NCBI GenBank assembly: GCA_046729255.1
Contig: JBKPGF010000021.1
Coordinates: 42,668 to 106,667 of the forward strand
Source: PALSA-612 sp046729255
GTDB lineage: Bacteria > Actinomycetota > Thermoleophilia > Gaiellales > Gaiellaceae
Length of the DNA stretch: 64,000 nt
Direction: 5' to 3'
Part shown: piece after piece, positions 56,534 to 64,000 of the stretch
How positions within the stretch are numbered: the stretch's first letter is position 1
How the letters are laid out: every line of letters starts with the position of its first letter
Program-made: the position numbers and the translations under genes
Notes under the pieces: generated by a model
What the model saw: only the letters and a program-made list of their open reading frames with translations
Databases searched by the model: none
Told to the model about the DNA's origin: nothing

Positions 56534-56539
56534 TAACCT
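56534..56539 (+). promoter_or_regulatory. -10 hexamer of a probable leaderless asp23 promoter
   Basis: TAACCT lies 6 nt before GTG 56546. Confidence 0.5.
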
Positions 56540-56545
56540 CCGCGC

Positions 56546-56887
56546 GTGGACGACGCCGTTCCGGGCGAGATCACGATCACGACCGATGCGATCGCGCAGC
56601 TCGCCGGCCTGACCGCCGCCGAGTGCTACGGCGTCGTGGGTGCTCAGCCGAAGGGCGGACGGCTCGGCCGGCTCGTGTCGCGCGACAAGCCGGAGCGCGG
56701 CGTCGAGGTCGTCCGTACGCCGGACGGGCTCGTGATAACGCTGCGGGTTGTGATCGAGCACGGCCTCAACCTCGCGGAGGTTACCTCCACGGTCCGCTCC
56801 CACGTCCGGTACGAGGTGACGCGCCTGACGGGAATCCCGACCGCGTCGGTCGACGTCGTCGTCGCCGACGTCCGGACGTCGACGTGA
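56546..56887 (+). CDS. Asp23/Gls24 family envelope stress response protein
   Basis: The 113-residue protein has the Asp23/DUF322 fold: 'GEITITTDAIAQLAGLTAAEC', then 'GVEVVRTPDGLVITLRVVIEHG' and 'VRYEVTRLTGIPTASVDVVVADV' (each given in part). Members are membrane-associated or cell-envelope-linked proteins of uncertain role. It lies directly upstream of fakA, as in Firmicutes, and overlaps it by 4 bp (GTGA). Confidence 0.88.
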   Translation: MDDAVPGEITITTDAIAQLAGLTAAECYGVVGAQPKGGRLGRLVSRDKPERGVEVVRTPDGLVITLRVVIEHGLNLAEVTSTVRSHVRYEVTRLTGIPTASVDVVVADVRTST

Positions 56888-58476
56888 GCGATCTCGCGGA
56901 GCTGCGGAAGCTCGTGAGCGCGGCCTCGGCTTCGCTCGAGGCAAGCCGCACGCGCATCGACGATCTCAACGTCTACCCGGTGCCCGACGGCGACACGGGC
57001 ACGAACATGGCGCTGACGATGCGCGCCCTCGTCGAGGCGCTCGAGGCGGCCGAGGACGCGCCACGAACTGCACTGGCGCACACCGTCACGCGGGCGACGC
57101 TCATGGGAGCGCGCGGCAACTCCGGCGTCATCCTCTCCCAGATGGTCCGCGGCGGGGCGGAAGTGCTCGGCGAGGTGGAGGCGGTCGATCCGCAGGCGGC
57201 TGCCAGGGCGCTGAGAGCCGCCAGCGACGCTGCGTACCGCGGCGTCCGCCATCCCGTCGAGGGCACGATCCTGACTGTCGTCCGGGAGATGGCCGAGGAG
57301 GCCGAGGCGCAGGCCGACTCGGCTGCCTCCCTCGGTGACCTGCTGAAGCCCGTCGTCGAGCGCGCGGAGGCGGCGCTCGCTCGGACGCCGGAGCTGCTCG
57401 ACGTCCTCCGCGAGGCCAATGTCGTCGATGCCGGTGGCGCGGGGCTGGTCGAGATCGTGCGCGGTCTCCACGCCGCACTCACCGGTGAGGAGGTCCGGGC
57501 GGCTGCGCCGGTGACGGCGCTCGGCGTCGAAGCCATTCACCGCGAGCTGTCCGAGTTCCGCTACTGCACCGCGTTCCTCGTCGAGGGTGAAGGCCTCGAC
57601 GGCGTTGCCCTCGAGCAGTTGCTCGGGAAGCTCGGCGACTCGCTGCTCGTGGTCGGCGACGAGTCGGCGCTGAAGGTGCACGTACACACGGACGATCCCG
57701 GCGCGGCGCTGCGCCTCGGCACCGCGCGCGGGGTGATCTCGGGCGTAGAGATCGCCGACATGCACGTGCAGACCGCTCAGCGGGAAGAGCGGCTGACCGC
57801 GACCTCGGCCGAGAAGGCCTCGGATCGGGTCTCGGACGTCGTTGCCGTCGTAGCCGGCGACGGAAACCGCCGCCTCTACGAGAGTCTCGGCGTGGCGCAC
57901 GTCGTCGAGGGCGGTCAGTCGATGAACCCCTCCACGGCCGACATCGTCGAAGCCATCGAGCGCACCGGCGCGCGTGAGGTCGTCGTGCTGCCCAACAACG
58001 GCAACGTCATCATGAGCGCGGAGCAGGCGATTGCTCTGGCCGGGAAGCCGGCACGCGTCGTGCCGACGCGGTCGATTCAGGCGGGGCTGTCGGCGTTGCT
58101 CGCGTTCGATCCCGCGTCGGCCTCGAGCGAGAACGAGGAGTCGATGCGGGAGGCCATCCGATCGGTCGCCACCGGCGCGGTCACGACAGCTTCGCGCGAC
58201 GTCGAGCTCAACGGGCTCGAGGTGCGGGAAGGGGACTACCTCGGACTACTGGAGGACGAGCCCGTAGTCGGAGGCGAAAGCTTCGACGAGGTGGCCAGCG
58301 CAGTCATCGATGCGCTCCTGTCGTCGCCTCACGACACGATGACCGTGCTCACCGGGGCGGACGCGCCAGAGATCGGCGATCTCGTCGACGCCGTTACCGT
58401 CCGGCACCCGGACGTCGAGGTGGACGTCCAGGCCGGTGGCCAGCCGCACTACCACCTGCTCATTGCGGCGGAATAG
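56884..58476 (+). CDS. fakA: Fatty acid kinase subunit FakA-like (DhaL/DAK2 domain protein)
   Basis: FakA phosphorylates fatty acids carried by FakB. The 530-residue protein starts with a DhaL domain ('LNVYPVPDGDTGTNMALTM', 'MGARGNSGVILSQMVRG', 'DAGGAGLVEIVRGL'), which holds the Mg-ATP site. A middle domain has 'KVHVHTDDPGAALRLG' and the C-terminal FakA domain has 'VEGGQSMNPSTADIVEAI' and 'LPNNGNVIMSAEQA'. A FakB-type protein follows 13 bp later, so the pair is complete. The start is GTG 56884. Confidence 0.9.
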   Translation: MSDLAELRKLVSAASASLEASRTRIDDLNVYPVPDGDTGTNMALTMRALVEALEAAEDAPRTALAHTVTRATLMGARGNSGVILSQMVRGGAEVLGEVEAVDPQAAARALRAASDAAYRGVRHPVEGTILTVVREMAEEAEAQADSAASLGDLLKPVVERAEAALARTPELLDVLREANVVDAGGAGLVEIVRGLHAALTGEEVRAAAPVTALGVEAIHRELSEFRYCTAFLVEGEGLDGVALEQLLGKLGDSLLVVGDESALKVHVHTDDPGAALRLGTARGVISGVEIADMHVQTAQREERLTATSAEKASDRVSDVVAVVAGDGNRRLYESLGVAHVVEGGQSMNPSTADIVEAIERTGAREVVVLPNNGNVIMSAEQAIALAGKPARVVPTRSIQAGLSALLAFDPASASSENEESMREAIRSVATGAVTTASRDVELNGLEVREGDYLGLLEDEPVVGGESFDEVASAVIDALLSSPHDTMTVLTGADAPEIGDLVDAVTVRHPDVEVDVQAGGQPHYHLLIAAE

Positions 58477-58489
58477 AGTCCGCTGAGCC

Positions 58490-59350
58490 ATGGAGCTCAC
58501 GGCCGTCAACACCGTCGTCGTCGTCGACTCCACAGCTGACTTCCCCGACGCGTCGGCGCGGTTTCCGAACTGGCGTGTCGTTCCGCTGTACGTGCTCTTC
58601 GGCGACGAGAGCTTTCGTGACTACGTCGAGCTGCCGGCCGCGGACTTCTATGCCCGCCTTCGCACGTCGCCCGTGATGCCGACCACCTCGCAGCCCACAC
58701 CCGGAGACTTCTCCACCGTTTACGACGACCTGTCGGGCTACGAGCGGATCTACTCCTTTCACCTGTCGGCCAAGTTCTCGGGCACGTGGGAGAGCGCGAA
58801 GCTCGGGGCGGGCGAGCGGGAGGGGAACCGCATTCGCGTCGTCGACACCGAGTCGGCGTCGCTCGGGATCACGCTGCTCGGCCTGGGCGTTCAGCGCCGT
58901 CTCGAGCGCGGTACGAGCGACGAGGAGATCGAGGCGCTCGTGGAGTCGTTCAAGCGCGACGCGGGGCTCGTCTTCACGGTGGAGACTCTCGAGTTCCTCG
59001 CTCGTGGCGGACGGATTGGACGTGCTGCGGCCTGGGCCGGTGAGCTGCTCTCGATCAAGCCCATCCTCACGATCGCGGACGGCGAGATCGTGCCTGTGAA
59101 GCGCGTCCGAGGGAACAAGAAGGCGTTCGCGGAGTTCCAACGGCAATTCGAGGAAGGGACCGTCGACCGCCCCTCGCTTCGGGTCGCGATCGCGCACGCG
59201 GATGCACCCGACCGAGAGCAGGCGCTCCGCAGCATGGTCCGCGACGTGCGGCCGAGCGCGCAGATCGAGGCCGCGGGCATGCTCGGCCCCGTCGTCGGCA
59301 CGCACGCCGGCCCGGGAGCTGTCGGCTTCTTCTACTGGGACGACCTGTAG
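58490..59350 (+). CDS. degV: DegV family fatty-acid-binding protein (FakB-like)
   Basis: DegV/FakB proteins bind a fatty acid in a buried tunnel and present it to FakA. The 286-residue protein has 'VVVVDSTADFPDASARF', 'PLYVLFGDESFRDYVEL', 'PTTSQPTPGDF' and 'FHLSAKFSGTWESAKL', the ligand-binding residues of the family. 'LEFLARGGRIGRAAAWAGELLSIKPIL' (in parts) marks the second domain. It follows fakA in the same transcript. Confidence 0.92.
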   Translation: MELTAVNTVVVVDSTADFPDASARFPNWRVVPLYVLFGDESFRDYVELPAADFYARLRTSPVMPTTSQPTPGDFSTVYDDLSGYERIYSFHLSAKFSGTWESAKLGAGEREGNRIRVVDTESASLGITLLGLGVQRRLERGTSDEEIEALVESFKRDAGLVFTVETLEFLARGGRIGRAAAWAGELLSIKPILTIADGEIVPVKRVRGNKKAFAEFQRQFEEGTVDRPSLRVAIAHADAPDREQALRSMVRDVRPSAQIEAAGMLGPVVGTHAGPGAVGFFYWDDL

Positions 59351-59373
59351 TCGTCGCCCTCCGAAGGCCCTCC

Positions 59374-59379
59374 TAGACT
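59374..59379 (+). promoter_or_regulatory. -10 hexamer of a probable leaderless recG promoter
   Basis: TAGACT lies 7 nt before GTG 59387. Confidence 0.5.
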
Positions 59380-59386
59380 CCTCTCC

Positions 59387-61456
59387 GTGACTCGGCTGCC
59401 GACCGGCTTTGCCGCGCCGGACCAGCCGGCGGAGTGGGGGAGGCCAAAGGCCTCGTACGGGCCCGAGGCGCTCTCGCGCCCGCTCGAGACGCTGCGCGGC
59501 GTCGGGCCCACCGCGGCCCGCCGACTCGGCAAGCTCGGCCTCCACACGATCGACGATCTCCTCGGCCACGCGCCCCGGCGGTACGAGTCGGCCGCGCCGG
59601 AGCGCCGCATCGCCGATCTCCTGGCCGAGGAAGAGGTGGCGATCGCCGGCGTCGTTCGCGACGTGACCGTGCGCCGCCCGCGTCGCCGCCTGGCGATCGT
59701 CCGCGCGCGCGTCCACGACGACTCCGGGGATGTGCCGGCGATCTGGTTCAACCAGGAGTGGCTGGCGACGAAGCTCGTCCCGGGCACGCCGATCCGTTTG
59801 CGCGGCCGCCTTCAGCGCGGCGAGTTCCAGGTGCGGGCGTATGACCTCGGCGACGCGCTCGCGACAGCCGATTTCGCACCTGTCTATCCGGCCGGCGAGG
59901 AGCTGACCCCGCAGCGGCTGCGGGCGCTCGTCGACCAGGCGCTGCCTGCGGCCCGCGGCGTGCCCGATCCATTGCCCGCGGAGCTCGGCCCTCGTCTCGA
60001 GCTGCCGCTCAAGGGCGACGCGCTCCACGCGTTGCACAAGCCGCGGTCGCTCGACGAGGCGGAGTCCGCGCGGCGGCGGCTGGCATTCGAAGAGCTGCTC
60101 GTGCTCCAGGCCGGGCTTGCGCGACGCCGCCAGGAGCGCAAGGACGACGCGGCCCGCGCGCTGCCGCCTCCCGGCGCACTCGTCGCCGCCTTGCGCGACG
60201 TGCTCCCGTTCACGCTGACCGCGGGCCAGGAAGGGTCGATCCGCGAGCTCGACGCGGACCTGCAACGAGCCGTGCCCATGGAGCGGTTGCTGCAGGGCGA
60301 CGTGGGGTCCGGCAAGACGGTCGTCGCCGTCTATGCACTGCTGCGGGCCGTCGAGGCCGGCTACAGGGGAGCGCTCATGGCGCCGACGGAGACCCTTGCC
60401 GAGCAGCACTTCCTCACCGTCGAATCGCTCTGCACGCAACTCGGCGTCACCTGCGGGTTGCTCACGAGCTCGGCCGGCAAGGCCGAGCGCAAGCGTTCGG
60501 CCGGTGCGGCCGTCGTCGTCGGCACCCACGCGCTGATCCAGGCAGGCGTCGACCTGGGAGAGCTCGCCGTCGCCGTCGTCGACGAGCAACACCGCTTCGG
60601 TGTCGAGCAGCGCAAGGCGCTGACGGCGGCCACGCGACCGCACACTCTGCACATGACGGCGACGCCGATCCCGCGCACGCTCGCCCTGACGGTCTACGGC
60701 GACCTGGCCGTGTCCGAGATCGCGGAGCTGCCGGCCGGGCGCCGACCCATCGTCACGAGCTGGGTGACCGCGGAACGCAGCTCCGAGGCGTATCGTCGGC
60801 TGCGCAGGCACCTCGAAGCCGGGCGGCAGGCCTACGTCGTCTGTCCCCTCGTGTCGGAGTCCGCCGCCATCGAGGCGCGGGCCGCCGAGCAGGAGGCCGA
60901 GCGCCTCGCGCGCGCCGAGCTGCGGGGGCTCCGCGTCGGCTGCATGCACGGCCAGCTCCGCCCTGGCGAGCGACGCGAGCTCATGGTGCGTTTCAAGGCA
61001 GGGGAGCTCGACGTGCTCGTGTCGACGACGGTGATCGAGGTCGGCGTCGACGTTCCCAACGCGACGATCATGATCGTCCAGGAGGCCGACCGCTTCGGTC
61101 TGGCGCAGCTGCACCAGCTGCGAGGCCGCGTCGGCCGTGGAGGCGAGCAGTCGTACTGCCTGCTCGTGTCACGTCCGAAAGAGGAACTGACCGAGACGGC
61201 CGTGGCACGCCTCGAGGCGCTCGTGGACACCACCGACGGCTTCGAGCTGGCCGAGGTCGACCTCGAACTGCGTGGCGCAGGGGAGCTCCTCGGAACGCGC
61301 CAGTCCGGGCTCACTGACTTCCGCTACGCGCGGCTTGTCGCCGACCGTCCGCTGCTCGAGCTCGCGCGGATCGAGGCGGGCGCCCTCGTCGACTACGAGG
61401 GCCCGCTGAACGACGAGATCGACCGCGTCTTCGGCGAGGATCCGTCGACCGCATAG
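59387..61456 (+). CDS. recG: ATP-dependent DNA helicase RecG
   Basis: RecG remodels stalled forks and Holliday junctions. The 689-residue protein has an N-terminal wedge with an OB-fold ('LRGVGPTAARRLGKLGLHTI' HhH-like start, 'VRRPRRRLAIVRARV'-type strand). Helicase domain 1 has 'LLQGDVGSGKTVVAVYALL' (Walker A about 304-311) and 'VVDEQHRFGVEQRKAL'. Domain 2 has 'VSTTVIEVGVDVPNATIM', 'QLHQLRGRVGRGGEQSYC' and the C-terminal hook 'GAGELLGTRQSGLTDFRYA'. The start is GTG. Confidence 0.96.
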   Translation: MTRLPTGFAAPDQPAEWGRPKASYGPEALSRPLETLRGVGPTAARRLGKLGLHTIDDLLGHAPRRYESAAPERRIADLLAEEEVAIAGVVRDVTVRRPRRRLAIVRARVHDDSGDVPAIWFNQEWLATKLVPGTPIRLRGRLQRGEFQVRAYDLGDALATADFAPVYPAGEELTPQRLRALVDQALPAARGVPDPLPAELGPRLELPLKGDALHALHKPRSLDEAESARRRLAFEELLVLQAGLARRRQERKDDAARALPPPGALVAALRDVLPFTLTAGQEGSIRELDADLQRAVPMERLLQGDVGSGKTVVAVYALLRAVEAGYRGALMAPTETLAEQHFLTVESLCTQLGVTCGLLTSSAGKAERKRSAGAAVVVGTHALIQAGVDLGELAVAVVDEQHRFGVEQRKALTAATRPHTLHMTATPIPRTLALTVYGDLAVSEIAELPAGRRPIVTSWVTAERSSEAYRRLRRHLEAGRQAYVVCPLVSESAAIEARAAEQEAERLARAELRGLRVGCMHGQLRPGERRELMVRFKAGELDVLVSTTVIEVGVDVPNATIMIVQEADRFGLAQLHQLRGRVGRGGEQSYCLLVSRPKEELTETAVARLEALVDTTDGFELAEVDLELRGAGELLGTRQSGLTDFRYARLVADRPLLELARIEAGALVDYEGPLNDEIDRVFGEDPSTA

Positions 61457-61459
61457 CCT
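61454..61459 (+). promoter_or_regulatory. -10 hexamer of a probable leaderless rsmD promoter
   Basis: TAGCCT lies 6 nt before GTG 61466. Its TAG is also the recG stop codon, so chance similarity is possible. Confidence 0.4.
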
Positions 61460-61465
61460 CTCGCC

Positions 61466-61986
61466 GTGCGCATTGTCTCCGGCAGCCGAAAGGGGGCACG
61501 GATCTTCGCGCCGAAGGGGCGCGACACGAGACCGACGTCCGACCGCGTTCGCGAGGCTGCCTTCGCCATCCTCGGTCCTGTCGACGGCCTGACGGTGCTC
61601 GACCTCTTCGCCGGCTCGGGCGCGCTTGGGCTCGAGGCGCTGTCGCGCGGCGCCGCGAGGGCGACGTTCGTCGAGTCCGATCCGGCCGCGCTCGAGACCA
61701 TCGAGCGCAATCTCGCGAAGCTCGAGCTGGAGGGCGCCCGGGTCGTGCGCTCGGACGCGTTGAGCCACCTCGCGAGAACGCCCGAGCAGTACGACGTCGT
61801 CTTCCTCGACCCGCCGTACGAGATGGTTGAATCCCTCCGCATGCCGCTTGCCGAACACCTGCCGCGCGTGCTCGCCGACGGCGGCTTCGTCGTCTTCGAG
61901 ACGGCTGCGGGGGTGCAGCCGGACCTGCCGCTGCCCGTCCACTCGACCCGCCGCCACGGCTCGACACAGCTGACGGTGTTCGAGAC

Positions 61987-61990
<4 letters not shown>
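61466..61990 (+). CDS. rsmD: 16S rRNA (guanine(966)-N(2))-methyltransferase RsmD
   Basis: The 174-residue protein starts 'MRIVSGSRKGARIFAPKG', the family's standard opening. It has 'RPTSDRVREAAFAIL', SAM motif 'VLDLFAGSGALGLEALSRGA' and the catalytic 'FLDPPYE' (N/D-P-P-Y). It methylates G966-equivalent in 16S rRNA. It overlaps coaD by 4 bp (ATGA), the usual partner. Confidence 0.95.
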
Positions 61991-62523
<533 letters not shown>

Positions 62524-62534
62524 ACTGCGGCGCC

Positions 62535-63038
62535 ATGGACGTACTCGTACTCATCGACAAGCTCGACGACGTCGTGCACAACGCGCGCACGGTGCCGCTC
62601 ACCGACCAGGTACGGATCGACCGCGAGGAGATCTACGACATCCTGGACCAGATGCGCGCGACGATCCCGGAAGAGATCAAGCAGGCGCGCTGGATCGTGA
62701 AGGAGCGCCAGGAGATGCTGGCGGAGGCGAAGCGGGAATGCGACCGGATGCTCGGCGAGGCCCGCGAGCAGGCTGTCCGCGAGGCCTCCCAGACGGAGAT
62801 CGTGAAGCTCGCCGAACGTCAGGCGCAGGACATCATCGACGAGTCGCGCCGCCAGGCACGCGAGACGAAGCTCGAGATGGAGGACTGGGCCGACAACATC
62901 CTCTCGACGCTCGAGGTGAATCTCGAGAAGTTCCTCACGGCCATCCGCCGAGGGCGAGAGCGGCTCCACGAGCGCTCGCAGGAGACCGTCGTCGCCGGCG
63001 TCGTGGACGCGTCAGAAGAAGAAGACGCAGCGGCCTAG
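62535..63038 (+). CDS. DivIVA/SepIVA-like coiled-coil protein
   Basis: The 167-residue protein is almost wholly helical. It starts 'MDVLVLIDKLDDVVHNARTV', then 'VRIDREEIYDILDQMRATIP' and a long coiled coil rich in Glu, Arg and Ala ('ECDRMLGEAREQAVREASQT'). This matches the short DivIVA-like septation factors of actinobacteria (SepIVA), which lie close to coaD-rpmF-rnc genes. A role in cell division or in polar wall growth is inferred. Similarity to the b subunit of F-ATPase is only of the coiled-coil kind. Confidence 0.72.
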   Translation: MDVLVLIDKLDDVVHNARTVPLTDQVRIDREEIYDILDQMRATIPEEIKQARWIVKERQEMLAEAKRECDRMLGEAREQAVREASQTEIVKLAERQAQDIIDESRRQARETKLEMEDWADNILSTLEVNLEKFLTAIRRGRERLHERSQETVVAGVVDASEEEDAAA

Positions 63039-63685
63039 CCGGCTCGTTTCCGAGCAAGGATCCACTGGAAGCTCACCGTCACGGGGCCGCGGTCCGGCTC
63101 GCTCTCGGGCTCGTCCATCTGCTCGGCGCGTGACTCGAGGATGCCGAGACCCGCTCCCGCAACGAGCCGCTCGTTCATCGCCGCGTCGAGCTCCGAGAAG
63201 AACATCGGTGCGCCCAGCCAGTCGTCGACGATGCTCTCGTGTGCGGGCCCCTCGCCGAAGGTCGCCAGCAGCAATCCACTCGGCTTGAGCCACTCGGCGA
63301 TGCGCTCGAGCAATCCCGGTAGCGCGTCCGCGGCGATGTGCGTGAGCACGTAGAGGGCAACGACGGCGTCGAACGACCCTGCCGGGAACGTCGCTTCCGT
63401 GATGTCCCCGTGCATGAGCTTGGCTTCAGGCAGCGCCTCTCGCGCACGGGCGATCTGCGCCTTGGAGATGTCGATGCCCGTGAGCCGGCCCACCCGGGCG
63501 AAGGTCGGCGAGGGCTCGATGCCTGCGCCGCAGCCGATCTCGAGGATGTCCGGGGACTCAGGGAGGAGGTCGAGCAACCGCTCGACGTACCGCCCGCGCG
63601 GATCGCCCACGACCGCCGACTGCCAGGCGGCGTAGCGCTCGGCCATCGCGTCGTAGCCCGCAGCAACGATGTCCTGCGGCTTCAT
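63035..63685 (-). CDS. Class I SAM-dependent methyltransferase
   Basis: The 216-residue protein has 'YDAMAERYAAWQ' before the core, motif I 'ILEIGCGAGIEPSP', 'LTGIDISKAQIARAREALP' and 'FDAVVALYVLTHIA'. 'LKPSGLLLATFGEG' is motif post-III. The substrate is unknown; small-molecule methylation is as likely as any other. It overlaps the convergent coiled-coil gene by 4 bp and the upstream metallopeptidase by 4 bp (ATGA). Confidence 0.83.
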   Translation of the reverse strand: MKPQDIVAAGYDAMAERYAAWQSAVVGDPRGRYVERLLDLLPESPDILEIGCGAGIEPSPTFARVGRLTGIDISKAQIARAREALPEAKLMHGDITEATFPAGSFDAVVALYVLTHIAADALPGLLERIAEWLKPSGLLLATFGEGPAHESIVDDWLGAPMFFSELDAAMNERLVAGAGLGILESRAEQMDEPESEPDRGPVTVSFQWILARKRAG

Positions 63686-64000
63686 TCGTAGCCGAGCTCG
63701 GCGATCTGCTGCTCGTCCATACCGAAGTAGTGGCCGATCTCGTGAAGGACCGTGATGCGGATCTCCTCCTCCAGCGCCACCGGGTCGGGGAACGTCTCCT
63801 CCAGCGGCAGCCGGTAGATCGTGATCTGCGCCGGCATGTACGGGTCTTCCGAGAAGAGGCCGAAGATGTCCGGATCCTCGGGGTTCTCGTCCTCGACGAC
63901 GACCGCGACGTTCTCCATGTAGCCGGCGATCTCCGGTGGCAGCGAGTCGAGCGCCCGGCCGACGATCTCTTCGAACGACGGCAGCCGCTGATGATTGATC
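63682..64000 (-). CDS. Zincin-like metallopeptidase family protein (5' end outside the window)
   Basis: The frame runs open from the window edge to the stop at 63682. The visible 105 or so residues are 'FEEIVGRALDSLPPEIAGYM', 'VAVVVEDENPED', 'ITIYRLPLEETFPDP' and the zinc motif 'TVLHEIGHYFGMDEQQI' (H-E-x-x-H). This is the small COG3824-type zincin-like family. An internal ATG at 63918 is not the start because the conserved region continues upstream. Its target is unknown. Confidence 0.82.
   Translation of the reverse strand, partial: INHQRLPSFEEIVGRALDSLPPEIAGYMENVAVVVEDENPEDPDIFGLFSEDPYMPAQITIYRLPLEETFPDPVALEEEIRITVLHEIGHYFGMDEQQIAELGYE

Noticed and set aside
62535..63038. F-type ATPase b subunit
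   Set aside because: There is no N-terminal membrane helix and no atp genes nearby; the resemblance comes from the coiled coil.

Overview
The window is a contiguous, gene-dense piece of a high-G+C actinobacterial chromosome (my estimate is about 67-69% G+C, with many GTG and TTG starts). I infer an early-branching actinobacterium of the Thermoleophilia type. The gene order is actinobacterial (rplT-tsnR-pheST, rsmD-coaD with a SepIVA-like gene, DUF3052, DUF3618 and Holin-X genes). PriA, however, keeps intact helicase motifs, which most studied actinobacteria have lost. I see no tRNA, rRNA, CRISPR array, insertion sequence or prophage. No gap between genes exceeds about 170 bp.

Layout. 1-5362: end of a VOC-fold gene, tatA-tatC, thrS, then infC-rpmI-rplT behind a structured leader, then tsnR. 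5386-14087: an accessory island, mostly on the minus strand, that separates tsnR from pheST. It holds three DUF2207 paralogues, lemA, two related methyltransferases and a secreted beta-propeller. 14112-18073: pheS-pheT and a tandem cupredoxin. 18241-19473: a minus-strand operon of an unknown protein, a Holin-X-like and a DUF3618-like membrane protein. 19498-25468: E1alpha-E1beta-E2 and E3 of a 2-oxoacid dehydrogenase, interrupted by two GNAT genes and a VOC gene. 25504-31499: a small membrane protein, a divergent endonuclease V, an anchored glycoside-hydrolase-like protein, dnaE and a VOC protein. 31596-33092: ECF sigma factor, membrane regulator and a small protein. 33129-38181: lgt, scpA-scpB, a thioredoxin, rluB and trpS. 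38199-45003: aroF, plsC, aroA, cmk, der, a receiver-like/DUF3052 fusion and gpsA. 45041-51357: metK, a DtxR/MntR-type regulator divergent from a ZIP transporter, priA, def and fmt. 51354-56287: rsmB and the riboflavin operon ribD-ribE-ribBA-ribH. 56306-64000: rpmB, asp23, fakA, fakB/degV, recG, rsmD, coaD, a SepIVA-like protein, a methyltransferase and a zincin-like metallopeptidase cut by the window edge.

Regulatory style. Operon-head genes very often carry a TANNNT hexamer 6-8 nt before the start codon, as expected for leaderless mRNAs. I count 20 such starts. Several divergent pairs share one short near-symmetric element that reads as a -10 hexamer on both strands. Genes inside operons usually overlap by 4-17 bp and depend on translational coupling. 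Classical Shine-Dalgarno sequences are few (for example before the genes at 11705, 25504 and 47056).

Best leads: compact bidirectional leaderless promoters; lumazine synthase with a long acidic N-terminal extension; a terminator duplicated together with the tail of tsnR in the DUF2207 array; a palindromic operator at the dtxR-ZIP divergent promoter; the infC leader with a five-codon ORF that overlaps the infC start; and an endonuclease V with substituted active-site residues.
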